Origin: CAIMMJ01 sp037131955
Lineage (GTDB): Bacteria; Bacteroidota; Bacteroidia; UBA4408
Length of the DNA: 40,379 nt
Direction: 5' to 3'
Assembly: GCA_037131955.1 (NCBI GenBank)
Contig: JBAXQC010000018.1
Coordinates: forward strand, 1-40,379
Positions within the stretch are counted from its first letter, which is position 1. Each line of letters opens with the position of its first letter. A program made the position numbers and the translations under genes. Shown one piece after another: positions 1 through 8,537 of this stretch. The notes beneath the pieces were generated by a model, which did no database searches, was not told the DNA's origin, and saw only the letters and a list, made by a program, of their open reading frames with translations.

Positions 1-294
1 AATGAAATAAAAAAAACCAAAAACAAATTGCTCTTTTGTTTAAACGCATACTTTAGAGTAGGCAAACAAAAGCCAAAAAAAATTATTTTAGTGGGAAGTT
101 TTTTCATCAATAATTGATAACCAAATATAGAAGTAGTTTTAAATTTTTGCTACTATTTTTTTAATTGTTTTAATTGACACTTATAATTCTGATGGGGAAA
201 GGATTATTAAAAAAAATAAACTTATCAATACAAAAGTTACTAGGCTTAGGCTTTATTTGTGAAGGTGATAGAAATAATTTGGTTTAAAAAACAT
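1..294. other. AT-rich non-coding left edge
   Basis: This stretch lies downstream of the aspartoacylase-like gene. A 38-codon frame is open from the left edge on the plus strand to a TGA near 117, but its composition is lysine/asparagine-rich AT noise and it matches no family I know. I see no hairpin with a U-tract, no tRNA and no promoter box that I would defend. Confidence 0.4.
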
Positions 295-1236
295 TTACTC
301 CACCCCAATATGCATTAAAGCATCTCCTTCGTTAATTACAGGTTGGTTGTTTATACCAATTAAAAACCCATCTGAGGGTGCAATAATAGGAGATTCATTT
401 TCTCCATAAGGGTCACTAATTAATCCTATGGTTTCGTTTTTTTCTACAAATGTTCCGTACTTTTTTGTAGTTCTAAAAAGGCCAGAAGTTTTTGCTCTTG
501 CCCAAGCAGAACTTTTTAAGAAAATAGGTTCGTTTGGTAGTACGTCGCACTCCGTCATGCCCAATGAATTAAGCAATCTCATGCTTCCATTAATACCTTC
601 GTTTATGGCTAATTTATTAAATCGCATAGATTCTCCACCCTCGTAAACCAAAATAGATTTCCCTTTTTTGTAGGCTTCTTTTCTTAAAGATTTATCTCTG
701 TAGGGTGCATCTAAAATAAAGGGTGCTGCAAAACTTTTTGCCAATTGCACATTCACTTCATTTTCAAATACACAACGCAATTGAGGGTAATTGTTAATTT
801 TTGCACCACCTGTATGAAAGTCAACGCCGTAATCTATAATCGGAACAATTTGCTGCATAATATCATACGCAATTCGGCTTCCAAAGGAGCCTTTTCTGCT
901 CCCTGGGAAACATCTGTTTAAATCTTTTTCATCGGGTAATTCTCTAGTATTTAACAAAAAAGAAATTACGTTTACAATTGGAATAATGATGATGGTTCCT
1001 TTGTAAGGTTTTTTTATTTCTTCTTTTTTCAATAAAAAACGTAAAGATTCAATCCCGTTTATTTCATCGCCATGCATTCCAGCCTGAAACAAAACTACTG
1101 GTCCGGGATTGCGGGAACGATAAATAAAAACAGGTATGTCTAATTTTGTTCTAGAAGGTAATTGATAGGTATTTAAAACATGTTCAACCGACTCTCCGGG
1201 GTAGATATTTCTGTTGTTGATATTAAATACACTCAT
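295..1236 (-). CDS. Succinylglutamate desuccinylase/aspartoacylase family protein
   Basis: This is a 313-residue zinc carboxypeptidase-fold (M14-like) deacylase of the AstE/AspA family, which hydrolyses N-acyl amino acids; the substrate here is unknown. The zinc ligands are visible: H55 and E58 in the motif GMHGDE, and H141 in DFHTGG. DLNRCFPG at 105-112 is the usual substrate-side motif of the family. The C-terminal third, from about residue 235, resembles the lipoyl-like beta domain found in bacterial members (phrases such as GTFVEKNETIGLISDPYG). The gene starts only 4 bases after the stop of the DsbD-type gene, so the two are probably co-transcribed. In many Bacteroidota this family sits next to RimK glutamate ligases, but no rimK is in view; it could lie beyond the left edge. 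The family call is firm and the substrate is not. Confidence 0.88.
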   Translation of the reverse strand: MSVFNINNRNIYPGESVEHVLNTYQLPSRTKLDIPVFIYRSRNPGPVVLFQAGMHGDEINGIESLRFLLKKEEIKKPYKGTIIIIPIVNVISFLLNTRELPDEKDLNRCFPGSRKGSFGSRIAYDIMQQIVPIIDYGVDFHTGGAKINNYPQLRCVFENEVNVQLAKSFAAPFILDAPYRDKSLRKEAYKKGKSILVYEGGESMRFNKLAINEGINGSMRLLNSLGMTECDVLPNEPIFLKSSAWARAKTSGLFRTTKKYGTFVEKNETIGLISDPYGENESPIIAPSDGFLIGINNQPVINEGDALMHIGVE

Positions 1237-1240
1237 AGTT

Positions 1241-3295
1241 TTATTTTTTACGAGTAGAGTATTCTTTTAGACCTTCGTCTAAAAACTTAATAAAATTTTC
1301 TATGCTGGGGTCGTAGCCTTTGGGTTTATTTAATAATTCTTCGTTGTTGTCTAACAATACATAAAAAGGTTGTGTGTTGGTTTGGTACCTTTCGGTTTGT
1401 AAATCGCTCCACTTATTTCCAATAGTTTTTATTTTATTGCCTGTGGTTTTTGATACTCCTTTTTCGTTTTCGGGCAATTCTTTTTTATCGTCTACATACA
1501 AAGAAACTAACACATAATCTTGGCGAAGACGTTTTAAAACTTCTGGGTCAACCCACACTTTGTCTTCCATTTTTCTACAATTAACACAACTCCATCCTGT
1601 AAAATCTACCAATAAAGGTTTGCCAATTTCTTTGGCATAATTAAACGCCAAATTATAATCGTGAAAACAATTTAAATTGTGAGGGCAATGTTCAGAATCT
1701 ACACCTTTTACTGTCTTTCCTTCTTTTGCTGCCATTTCTCCTCCAGTGCTCAAACTCCATCCTTCGTTGTAAAAAGTAGGAGGTGGAAACCCACTAATGA
1801 TTTTGAGCGGAGCGCCCCACATTCCTGGAATTAAATACACCACAAATGCAAAAGTAACAATAGAAAAAAGTAACCTTGGCACCGTTACGAACTTTGTATC
1901 GCTATCGTGAGACAGTTTAAATTTCCCTAAAAGATACAGTCCCATCAAAAGGAAAATAACAATCCACAATGCAATAAAAACTTCTCTTGTCATAATTCCC
2001 CAATGGTAAGCTAAATCTACGTTGGAAAAGAATTTTAAACCCAAAGCCAATTCTAAAAAACCTAAAATTACCTTAACGGAATTTAGCCAACCACCCGATT
2101 TAGGCAATGAATTTAACCAACCTGGAAAAGCAGCAAACAAACCAAATGGCAATGCCAATGCAGCAGAAAAACCCAACATTCCAATGGCAGGATTTATAAC
2201 ATTTCCTCCTACGGCAGCTTGCACTAAAAGACTACCAATTATTGGTCCGGTGCAAGAAAAAGAAACCAATGAAAGCGTGAATGCCATAAAAAATATACCT
2301 AACAAGCCACCTTTTTCAGAGGATTGGTCAGCTTTGTTCACCCAAGAACTTGGTAGTGTAATTTCAAATGCTCCCAAAAATGAAGCAGCAAAAATCATAA
2401 AAATCACAAAGAATAGCATATTCATAATTCCATCGCTAGCTAGTGCATTTAAGGCATCTGGCCCTAAAGAAAGTGTAATAATCAAACCTAGAGAAACGTA
2501 AATTCCAATAATGGAAAATGAATAAATTAAAGCATTTACAATTCCAACTCTTCTATTTTTACTTTGTTTGGTAAAAAAACTAACGGTTAATGGAATCATC
2601 GGAAACACACAAGGCGTTAGAAGTGCCAATAATCCACCCAAAAAACCAGCAATAAAAATTCCCCAACTTCCTTTTTTTTCTTCGGTTTGGTCTTCTTGTG
2701 CTTGAACTTTTTCTGTATCGGAAGTTTCCACTTTAATTTCTTGCGTATTTTCTGCGATAATTAAACTTGTAGAATCATTTGTATTTTCCTGAGGTATTAT
2801 TTCTGCATTTACTTTAGCTTCTTCATTACTAATAACTGAGCCTTCCAGTTCAAAGGAAAAATCTACATCAGTTGGAGGTAAACATCGTCCTTCTTCGCAA
2901 CACATATACTGTAAACTTCCTTTTATAGTTTGTTTGCCTTCTTTAGTTAAAACTACTTTCTGAAAAAACTCTGCTTTCGTTTCAAAATAATTTACATTCA
3001 TTTCAAAATTTGCATCGTATTCTTTTTTTGATTTAGATTCTGTTGTTTTTCCATATAGCTTATAAGAAGCATTTTTTTCAAAAGTAAAACTAGTAGCTAC
3101 AGGCCCATTATCGCTTTCTAAATATTGAGAATATACGTGCCAACCTTTGTCTATATTGGCTGTAAAGATTAATTCAAACTGATTGTTTGCGATTTTTTTG
3201 GAAGAAAATTTCCAATGAACTGGAGTTACAATTTGTGCGAATGTGGTAATGCTAAAAGCTAAAATTAAGACAAGTAAGATTGGAGTTTTTTTCAT
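1241..3295 (-). CDS. dsbD: DsbD-type thiol:disulfide interchange protein
   Basis: The 684-residue protein carries reducing power from cytoplasmic thioredoxin across the inner membrane to periplasmic targets such as cytochrome c maturation factors. It has a signal peptide (residues 1-20), then an N-terminal DsbD-alpha-like domain with the cysteine cluster MCCEEGRCLPP. A linker rich in Glu/Gln/Thr follows, then about eight membrane helices (about 210-510) containing the gated cysteines in TPCVFPMIP and SCTGPIIG. A C-terminal thioredoxin domain has its redox motif CVNC at 570-573. All three parts of DsbD are present, so it is full-length rather than a CcdA-only form. The nearest -7 box (TAATTTTG, 34 bases upstream) suggests its own promoter, which would also serve the downstream aspartoacylase-like gene. 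The seven-heme cytochrome elsewhere in the window is a plausible client, but that is inference. Confidence 0.92.
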   Translation of the reverse strand: MKKTPILLVLILAFSITTFAQIVTPVHWKFSSKKIANNQFELIFTANIDKGWHVYSQYLESDNGPVATSFTFEKNASYKLYGKTTESKSKKEYDANFEMNVNYFETKAEFFQKVVLTKEGKQTIKGSLQYMCCEEGRCLPPTDVDFSFELEGSVISNEEAKVNAEIIPQENTNDSTSLIIAENTQEIKVETSDTEKVQAQEDQTEEKKGSWGIFIAGFLGGLLALLTPCVFPMIPLTVSFFTKQSKNRRVGIVNALIYSFSIIGIYVSLGLIITLSLGPDALNALASDGIMNMLFFVIFMIFAASFLGAFEITLPSSWVNKADQSSEKGGLLGIFFMAFTLSLVSFSCTGPIIGSLLVQAAVGGNVINPAIGMLGFSAALALPFGLFAAFPGWLNSLPKSGGWLNSVKVILGFLELALGLKFFSNVDLAYHWGIMTREVFIALWIVIFLLMGLYLLGKFKLSHDSDTKFVTVPRLLFSIVTFAFVVYLIPGMWGAPLKIISGFPPPTFYNEGWSLSTGGEMAAKEGKTVKGVDSEHCPHNLNCFHDYNLAFNYAKEIGKPLLVDFTGWSCVNCRKMEDKVWVDPEVLKRLRQDYVLVSLYVDDKKELPENEKGVSKTTGNKIKTIGNKWSDLQTERYQTNTQPFYVLLDNNEELLNKPKGYDPSIENFIKFLDEGLKEYSTRKK

Positions 3296-3329
3296 TTAAT
3301 GTTTAGAATTTATTTAAAAATGCAAGTAT

Positions 3330-3337
3330 CAAAATTA
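3330..3337 (-). promoter_or_regulatory. Bacteroidota -7 box upstream of dsbD
   Basis: On the minus strand the sequence reads TAATTTTG, matching the Bacteroidota -7 consensus TAnnTTTG, 34 bases before the dsbD start. I found no -33 TTG at the expected 17-23 base spacing. Confidence 0.5.
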
Positions 3338-3500
3338 GAAATTTATTTAGAGTAATAAAGCTTGCATTTTGTTTGAATAGATTAAAAGATGTGAATTTAT
3401 ATCTTTTTGTTGTTTTCCTGAGCAAAACAACATCTTATCTTTTTATAAAAACTTTTTTCATTTTTGATGATTTAAAATAAAACCTGCTTATTTTAAATAC

Positions 3501-3508
3501 TATTTTTG
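3501..3508 (+). promoter_or_regulatory. Bacteroidota -7 box upstream of the lpxD-like gene
   Basis: TATTTTTG matches TAnnTTTG and ends 15 bases before the ATG. The implied leader is very short. No -33 TTG occurs at the usual spacing. Confidence 0.5.
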
Positions 3509-3523
3509 TGAAAAATCTAATAG

Positions 3524-4459
3524 ATGAAATTTCCTAAATCATTTTTGATAGCTGAAATTGCTGAAATGCTGAATAAAAAATTTGTTGGCAGTTCAAGTAA
3601 TTTAGTTTTGGGTATAAACGAAATTCACATGGTAGAAAATGGAGACATTACTTTTGTAGATCACCCCAAATACTACGACAAAGCTTTAAACTCTGCAGCA
3701 ACTACTATAATCATAAATAAAGAAGTTGTATGTCCTGAAGGCAAGAATTTAATACTTTCTGAAACGCCTTTTGACGATTATAATTTTTTGTGCAGAAAGT
3801 TTAGACCATTTAATCCTCAGCATGTTTTTATACATCCTTCTGCACAAATAGGAGAAGGAACAATTTTGCAACCGGGAGTTTTTATAGGTGAAAATTCAAT
3901 CATCGGAAAAAATTGTATACTCCATTCAAACGTTGCAATTTATAACCACTGCGAAATTGGCGATAACGTTGTTGTTCATGCTAACGCTGTTATTGGTTCA
4001 GAAGCATTTTATTTTAAGAAAAAAGAAACAGGCTATGATAAAATGTACAGTTGTGGCAAAGTAATCATTGCCGATGATGTAGAAATTGGAGCTTGTTGCA
4101 CAATAGACAAAGGCGTTTCTGGAAATACCATTATTGGAAAAGGGTCTAAGTTCGACAATCAGGTACATGTTGGTCACGATACACACATTGGCGAACGTTG
4201 TTTATTTGCGGCACAAGTAGGAATTGCAGGTGTTGTAAAAATAGAAGACGACGTAATTTTGTGGGGACAAGTAGGTGTACAAAAGGACTTAACCATCGGT
4301 AAAGGAGCAATCGTATTAGGTCAATCTGGTTTATCAAAATCAATTGAAGGCGGAAAAGTATATTTAGGTTCGCCTGTAGAGGAAGCAAGAAAAAAATGGA
4401 AAGAAATAGCATTAGTTAGAACATTGCCATCTATCATTGAAAATTTAAATACTAAATGA
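3524..4459 (+). CDS. lpxD: LpxD-like UDP-3-O-acylglucosamine N-acyltransferase
   Basis: The 311-residue protein belongs to the LpxD family, which adds the second hydroxyacyl chain to UDP-3-O-acyl-glucosamine during lipid A synthesis. The N-terminal part (about 1-105) is the uridine-binding LpxD domain. From about 105 it is a left-handed beta helix of hexapeptide repeats (IGEGTI, IGENSI, IGKNCI, IGDNVV and others). The segment VHVGHDTHIG at about 214-223 aligns with the region holding the catalytic histidine of LpxD, so H218 is the candidate base. The protein is some 30 residues shorter than classical LpxD (about 340), and Bacteroidota often carry a second, shorter LpxD paralogue; this could be that one. 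Its stop overlaps the start of the next gene (ATGA), so the two are translationally coupled. Confidence 0.8.
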   Translation: MKFPKSFLIAEIAEMLNKKFVGSSSNLVLGINEIHMVENGDITFVDHPKYYDKALNSAATTIIINKEVVCPEGKNLILSETPFDDYNFLCRKFRPFNPQHVFIHPSAQIGEGTILQPGVFIGENSIIGKNCILHSNVAIYNHCEIGDNVVVHANAVIGSEAFYFKKKETGYDKMYSCGKVIIADDVEIGACCTIDKGVSGNTIIGKGSKFDNQVHVGHDTHIGERCLFAAQVGIAGVVKIEDDVILWGQVGVQKDLTIGKGAIVLGQSGLSKSIEGGKVYLGSPVEEARKKWKEIALVRTLPSIIENLNTK

Positions 4460-6153
4460 AAAAATATTTTATTTTTTATATCCTTGTTCTCTTCGTTCAA
4501 TTAACACTTTCACAGCCAAGAGAAGAAAGGTACCCGAACGGAAAACTAAAGTTGTTGGAGAACTACAAAAATGGCATGCAACATGGATTATCATCCTATT
4601 ATTACGAAAACGGAATAAAATCTAAAGAGGGAAATTATGAGAATGGAAAAGAAACTGGAGTTTGGAAATTATGGTACAAAGACGGTAAACTACAATCAGA
4701 AGAAAACTATTATTTAGGAAGGAGATACGGTGCTTTTACCACTTATTATGATTCCGGAATTTTAGCATCTAAAAATTTTTTTAAAAATAATGTTCCAGAT
4801 AGCACCTGGATATTTTATTTTGAAGATGGAAAAATTAAATCTGAAGAAAATTATAAGTTGGGCAGAAAACATGGAGAATGGATTTATTACGGAGAAAATG
4901 GAAGCAAAATTTCTGAAGGTAAGTTTGTAGAGAATGTATTGGAAGGTATTTTTAACTCTTGGCATCAAAACGGCAAAAAAGCCAGCGAAGGAAGTTTTTT
5001 AAAAGGAGAAAAAAGTGGCTTGTGGAATTTTTATTTTGACAATGGAATGTTGCATAAAACAATCAATTTCAAAGATTCACTAGAATATATACTTGATTAC
5101 AGAGACAACAAAGGAGTACAATTATTGAAAAATGGAAACGGAGTTTTAAAAGAATTTACATCCAATGGCAAATTAATTTCCGAAACAAATTATCAAAATG
5201 GATTAGCAGATGGAATTTCGTTGAATTACAATTTTAGTGGACAAAAAGAATCGGAAGTGCTATTTAAGGCGGGGAAAAAAAATGGTGTTGCAAAATATTG
5301 GCTCGACGATAAGTTGGTACGAGAAGGAAATTTTATAGACAACAAAAAAACTGGGAATTGGAAATGGTACCATAAAAATGGTTCACCAGAAATGGAAGGA
5401 GCACTTTTAAATGAAGTACAAGAGGGCAATTGGAAATTTTATTTCCCCAGTGGAAAAATTGATTACGAAGGGTTTTTTAAGCAAGGGAAAGAAGATTCAA
5501 CTTGGACACATTATTATCAATCTGGAAAAATCTGGAAAGAAGGTAGATATGCAAATGGGAAAAAAACCGGCAAATGGTTGAACTATTTCGAATCGGGAAA
5601 AAAGATGCAAGAAATTAATTACTCCGACAACAAAGAGAATGGTGAACAAATTTCGTGGTACGAAAATGGCGAAAAAAAGGACATAGGCTTTTATGAAAAT
5701 GGATTGATGCAAGGAGAATGGAAAGCTTGGCACTCCAATGGAAAAGATAGTTATACGGGCTTCTATGAAAAAGGAATTAAAGATAAACAATGGAATTTTT
5801 GGTTTGATGATGGAAAACAAAGTGCTATTGAAACTTACAAAAATCAAAAACCTGACGGCGTTTCTACAAAATGGTTTTCTAGTGGTAAATTAAAAGAAGA
5901 GGGAAATTACAAGGACGGTGAAAAAGATGGAAAATGGATTTTTTACTACGAAGCGGGAGGAGTTTTTCAAGAGTTGAATTACAAAAAAGGAATTTTAGAT
6001 GGATCTAAAATTATGTACCATAACATTGGAACAATTTGGAGCAAACAAAATTATTCAAATGGACAATTAAATGGATTGGCCGAAAAATTTGATAAAAAAG
6101 GAAAGTTAATCTCTAAAGCAAAGTATAAAAAAGGTATCCTCCAAAAAGAATAA
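4456..6153 (+). CDS. Secreted MORN-variant (YwqK-type) repeat protein
   Basis: The 565-residue protein has an N-terminal signal peptide (about 1-19, ending near LTLSQ). The rest is almost entirely about 22 tandem units of roughly 23 residues, of the pattern Y-x-x-G-K-x-x-x-E-x-x-Y-x-x-G-x-x-x-G-x-W-x-x-[YW]-Y. Databases label this the YwqK or toxin_YwqK repeat, a variant of MORN. The unit around residues 215-230 is degenerate (RDNKGVQLLKNGNG). No catalytic domain is attached to either end, so the antitoxin label that family databases give should not be taken as function here; long beta-hairpin ribbons of this kind more likely bind or scaffold something in the periplasm or on the cell surface. 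It overlaps the LpxD-like gene by 4 bases and converges with aroQ, leaving 2 bases between stops. Confidence 0.85.
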   Translation: MKKYFIFYILVLFVQLTLSQPREERYPNGKLKLLENYKNGMQHGLSSYYYENGIKSKEGNYENGKETGVWKLWYKDGKLQSEENYYLGRRYGAFTTYYDSGILASKNFFKNNVPDSTWIFYFEDGKIKSEENYKLGRKHGEWIYYGENGSKISEGKFVENVLEGIFNSWHQNGKKASEGSFLKGEKSGLWNFYFDNGMLHKTINFKDSLEYILDYRDNKGVQLLKNGNGVLKEFTSNGKLISETNYQNGLADGISLNYNFSGQKESEVLFKAGKKNGVAKYWLDDKLVREGNFIDNKKTGNWKWYHKNGSPEMEGALLNEVQEGNWKFYFPSGKIDYEGFFKQGKEDSTWTHYYQSGKIWKEGRYANGKKTGKWLNYFESGKKMQEINYSDNKENGEQISWYENGEKKDIGFYENGLMQGEWKAWHSNGKDSYTGFYEKGIKDKQWNFWFDDGKQSAIETYKNQKPDGVSTKWFSSGKLKEEGNYKDGEKDGKWIFYYEAGGVFQELNYKKGILDGSKIMYHNIGTIWSKQNYSNGQLNGLAEKFDKKGKLISKAKYKKGILQKE

Positions 6154-6155
6154 GT

Positions 6156-6578
6156 TTAGTTTTTATTGAAGTAATTCATCGCCAAGGTATAAGACGTTAA
6201 ACCAAATCCCGAAATGCAGCCTACACAATTAGGAGCTATTAATGATTTTGACCTGAATTCTTCTCTCGCTAAAATGTTAGAAATATGTACTTCTATTACA
6301 GGAAGTGAGATTGCTGCTATGGCATCGGCAATAGAAACTGAAGAATGTGTGTAACCGCCTGCGTTGATAATAATTCCTTTGAAAAATTTATCTGATTCCT
6401 GAATTTTATTTATTATTTCTCCTTCTATATTCGATTGAAAATAATCTATTTCAGTTTCTATAAATTCTTTTTTTAATTCAATTAAATATTCTTCAAAAGT
6501 TTTGTTGCCATAAATTTCTGGCTGACGTATCCCTAATAAATTTAGGTTTGGTCCATTTATAATAAGTACTTTTTTCAT
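6156..6578 (-). CDS. aroQ: Type II 3-dehydroquinate dehydratase
   Basis: The 140-residue enzyme dehydrates 3-dehydroquinate to 3-dehydroshikimate, step three of the shikimate pathway, in the cytoplasm. The N-terminal INGPNLNLLGIRQPEIYG holds the catalytic arginine (R18) and tyrosine (Y23). N72 in INAGGYTHSS, H98 in EVHISN and R109 in EEFRS complete the active site. Length and motifs are typical of the dodecameric type II enzymes. It begins 8 bases after the hflX stop and is the last gene of the SirB-cytochrome/hflX/aroQ run. Confidence 0.97.
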   Translation of the reverse strand: MKKVLIINGPNLNLLGIRQPEIYGNKTFEEYLIELKKEFIETEIDYFQSNIEGEIINKIQESDKFFKGIIINAGGYTHSSVSIADAIAAISLPVIEVHISNILAREEFRSKSLIAPNCVGCISGFGLTSYTLAMNYFNKN

Positions 6579-6586
6579 TTTAAAAA

Positions 6587-7804
6587 TTAGATAAAAACAA
6601 GTTCTTCTTCGCTAGGGCTTAAATAATTTGGATATCGGGTTTTGTGAATTTCAAGCACAATATCGTAAACAGCTCTTTTTAATTCTTCCCAGTTTTCTTT
6701 TTTAATTGCCGAAATAAAAATGCTACGGTGCTGAATATTTCCCATCCACATTCTTTTTAAATCGTCTAAAGAATAATTGTTTCTTTTTACTTCTGTTAAA
6801 TCGTCCTCGTCTTTTTTATCAAATGTAAATGCATCAATTTTATTAAATACCATCAAGGTAGGTTTATCACCTGCTCCAATTTCCATTAAAGTTTTGTTCA
6901 CTGTATTTATGTGGTCTTCAAATGCAGGATTTGAAACATCTACTATATGCAAAAGTATATCGGCTTCTCTTACCTCGTCTAAGGTAGATTTAAACGATTC
7001 TACCAATTGAGTTGGTAATTTTCTTATAAATCCAACTGTATCTGAAAGTAAAAATGGCAATTGTGCCAAAACAATTTTTCTAACTGTAGTATCCAACGTT
7101 GCAAACAATTTATTTTCTGCAAACACTTCCGATTTTGCCAATTGATTCATCAAGGTAGATTTTCCTACATTGGTATATCCAACAAGGGCAACCCTTACCA
7201 GCTCTCCTCTGTTTTTTCGCTGAGTGGACATTTGCCTGTCTATCAAGGCAATTTTTCCTTTAAGGAAAGCAATTTTTTCACGAACAATTCTTCTGTCTGT
7301 TTCAATTTCTTTTTCTCCTGCACCCTTCATTCCAATACCACCTTTTATCCTATCTAAATGCGACCACATTTTTGCTAATCGCGGCAATAGATACTCTAAT
7401 TGTGCCAATTCTACTTGTGTTTTGGCATGTGATGTTCTTGCCCTTGACGCAAAAATATTTAATATAAGAGTTGTTCTGTCGTGGATTAAAATATCTAATT
7501 CTTTCTCTATGTTTCTTTGTTGCGATGGAGAAAGTTCATCGTCAAAAATTACAGATGTAATGTTGTGCTCTTTGATGTATGATTTTATCTCTTGCAATTT
7601 GCCCGTGCCAATAAAAACTTTAGAATCTGGTCGTTCTAATTTTTGAGTAAATCTTTTTACAGTTTTTATTCCTGCCGTTTCTGCTAAAAATTCTAGTTCA
7701 TCAAGGTATTCCGTTATTTTTTCTTCCGTTTGTTTTTGGTTCACCAAACCTACCAAAATGCAAGTATCTTCTATTTTTGAGGTGTAGGTAAATTGCTTTG
7801 CCAT
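6587..7804 (-). CDS. hflX: GTPase HflX
   Basis: The 405-residue ribosome-associated GTPase belongs to the Obg-HflX superfamily; HflX splits stalled or heat-damaged 70S ribosomes. The N-terminal HflX domain contains the glycine-rich substrate-like segment DRIKGGIGMKGAGEKEIETD. The G domain has the P-loop GYTNVGKST, the G3 motif DTVGF and G4 NKID, followed by a short C-terminal region. Its ATG overlaps the TAA of the upstream SirB-like cytochrome gene by one base (TAATG), which indicates translational coupling. Everything needed for GTP binding is intact. Confidence 0.97.
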   Translation of the reverse strand: MAKQFTYTSKIEDTCILVGLVNQKQTEEKITEYLDELEFLAETAGIKTVKRFTQKLERPDSKVFIGTGKLQEIKSYIKEHNITSVIFDDELSPSQQRNIEKELDILIHDRTTLILNIFASRARTSHAKTQVELAQLEYLLPRLAKMWSHLDRIKGGIGMKGAGEKEIETDRRIVREKIAFLKGKIALIDRQMSTQRKNRGELVRVALVGYTNVGKSTLMNQLAKSEVFAENKLFATLDTTVRKIVLAQLPFLLSDTVGFIRKLPTQLVESFKSTLDEVREADILLHIVDVSNPAFEDHINTVNKTLMEIGAGDKPTLMVFNKIDAFTFDKKDEDDLTEVKRNNYSLDDLKRMWMGNIQHRSIFISAIKKENWEELKRAVYDIVLEIHKTRYPNYLSPSEEELVFI

Positions 7805-8412
7805 TATTTTTTCATTTGAAGCACGTACTCCGTTACGGCATCAATTTCTTCTGCAGATAAAGCATCTTTAAATTTAGGCATAGAGTTTTTTCCGTTGTTC
7901 AATAAATATACAATATCGTCTTTTACCATATTGGTTGCAGTTAAATTTTTTGCACCGGCCATTCCCAATTTTCCGTCCGTGCCATGGCAGTTTTGGCATT
8001 GAGCAGCATAAACACTTTTTCCTAATTGGCTTGGTTCAGTTACAGCTATTTCTACTTTGGTAGCTTTTTTACTCATTTCGGCCAAGCCATAAGAAGCAAT
8101 TATCAATAACAATGAAAGTGTTGCTAAAATTTTATTCGATTTTCTAAATCCAATAACTGCTAATGGAATTGCAGCAAACACACAAATTATTTTCACAATT
8201 AAAATTGGTTTAACCACAGGTAAGCCAATAATTAAATAAACTCCTGTTGCCAAAAACAAAAACGAAACAATCATTTCCGGAACTTTTACCATTTTAGTAA
8301 ATTTGGTAAGACTGTCTGTTTTGTTCATCAAGAGTAATACAGTTTTTATCAAATAAATTAATAGAAACAATATAACTACTAGTTTGTGAGTATGGAGCAT
8401 TCCTGTGTACAT
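7804..8412 (-). CDS. SirB-like membrane protein fused to cytochrome c
   Basis: I place the start at 8412, giving 202 residues; an ATG four codons later (8400) is also possible. The longer open frame begins inside the terminator hairpin of the upstream gene and lies before a -7 box, so it is not credible. The N-terminal half has four membrane helices resembling the SirB family (HTHK at the first helix, then a second helix around MIVSFLFLATG). The C-terminal half is a class I cytochrome c domain with the heme motif CQNCH at about 139-143 and a likely axial methionine in NSMPKF near 178. A tethered periplasmic electron carrier at the inner membrane is the natural reading. Its partner is unknown. 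It is the first gene of the run into hflX and aroQ. Confidence 0.8.
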   Translation of the reverse strand: MYTGMLHTHKLVVILFLLIYLIKTVLLLMNKTDSLTKFTKMVKVPEMIVSFLFLATGVYLIIGLPVVKPILIVKIICVFAAIPLAVIGFRKSNKILATLSLLLIIASYGLAEMSKKATKVEIAVTEPSQLGKSVYAAQCQNCHGTDGKLGMAGAKNLTATNMVKDDIVYLLNNGKNSMPKFKDALSAEEIDAVTEYVLQMKK

Positions 8413-8432
8413 ATAGATTTTATTTAGTGTTG

Positions 8433-8440
8433 CAAAAATA
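8433..8440 (-). promoter_or_regulatory. -7 box that fixes the start of the SirB-like cytochrome gene
   Basis: The minus strand reads TATTTTTG (TAnnTTTG), 20 bases before the ATG at 8412. Transcription starting here would exclude the 34 extra codons of the longer frame, which supports the shorter start. Confidence 0.5.
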
Positions 8441-8484
8441 TCAATAAAACAACATGAAACGATGTTTTTTGTTGGTGAAGTACC

Positions 8485-8516
8485 AAAAAAAATGCCCCGA
8501 AATTTTCGAGGCATTT
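8485..8516 (-). terminator. Rho-independent terminator after the GEVED/PKD gene
   Basis: AAATGCC at 8490-8496 pairs with GGCATTT at 8510-8516, followed inward by a mismatch and a CGA/TCG extension. On the minus strand it is followed by a run of T. It lies 21 bases beyond the stop of the giant surface-protein gene. Confidence 0.85.
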
Positions 8517-8537
8517 AAAAAAAATAAAAATTATGTA

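Noticed and set aside
1..117. Open frame running in from the left edge
   Set aside because: It has only 38 codons, AT-noise composition and no recognisable family sequence; a true gene tail cannot be shown.
2022..2501. 159-codon plus-strand open frame inside dsbD
   Set aside because: It is antisense to conserved membrane helices of dsbD and has lysine/proline-rich shadow composition.
4456..6153. YwqK-repeat protein as part of a toxin-antitoxin pair
   Set aside because: It has a signal peptide, no toxin domain on either side, and is coupled to an LpxD-like gene.
8413..8514. Upstream extension of the SirB-like cytochrome gene
   Set aside because: It starts inside the terminator hairpin of the preceding gene, adds no family-like residues, and lies before the likely -7 box.
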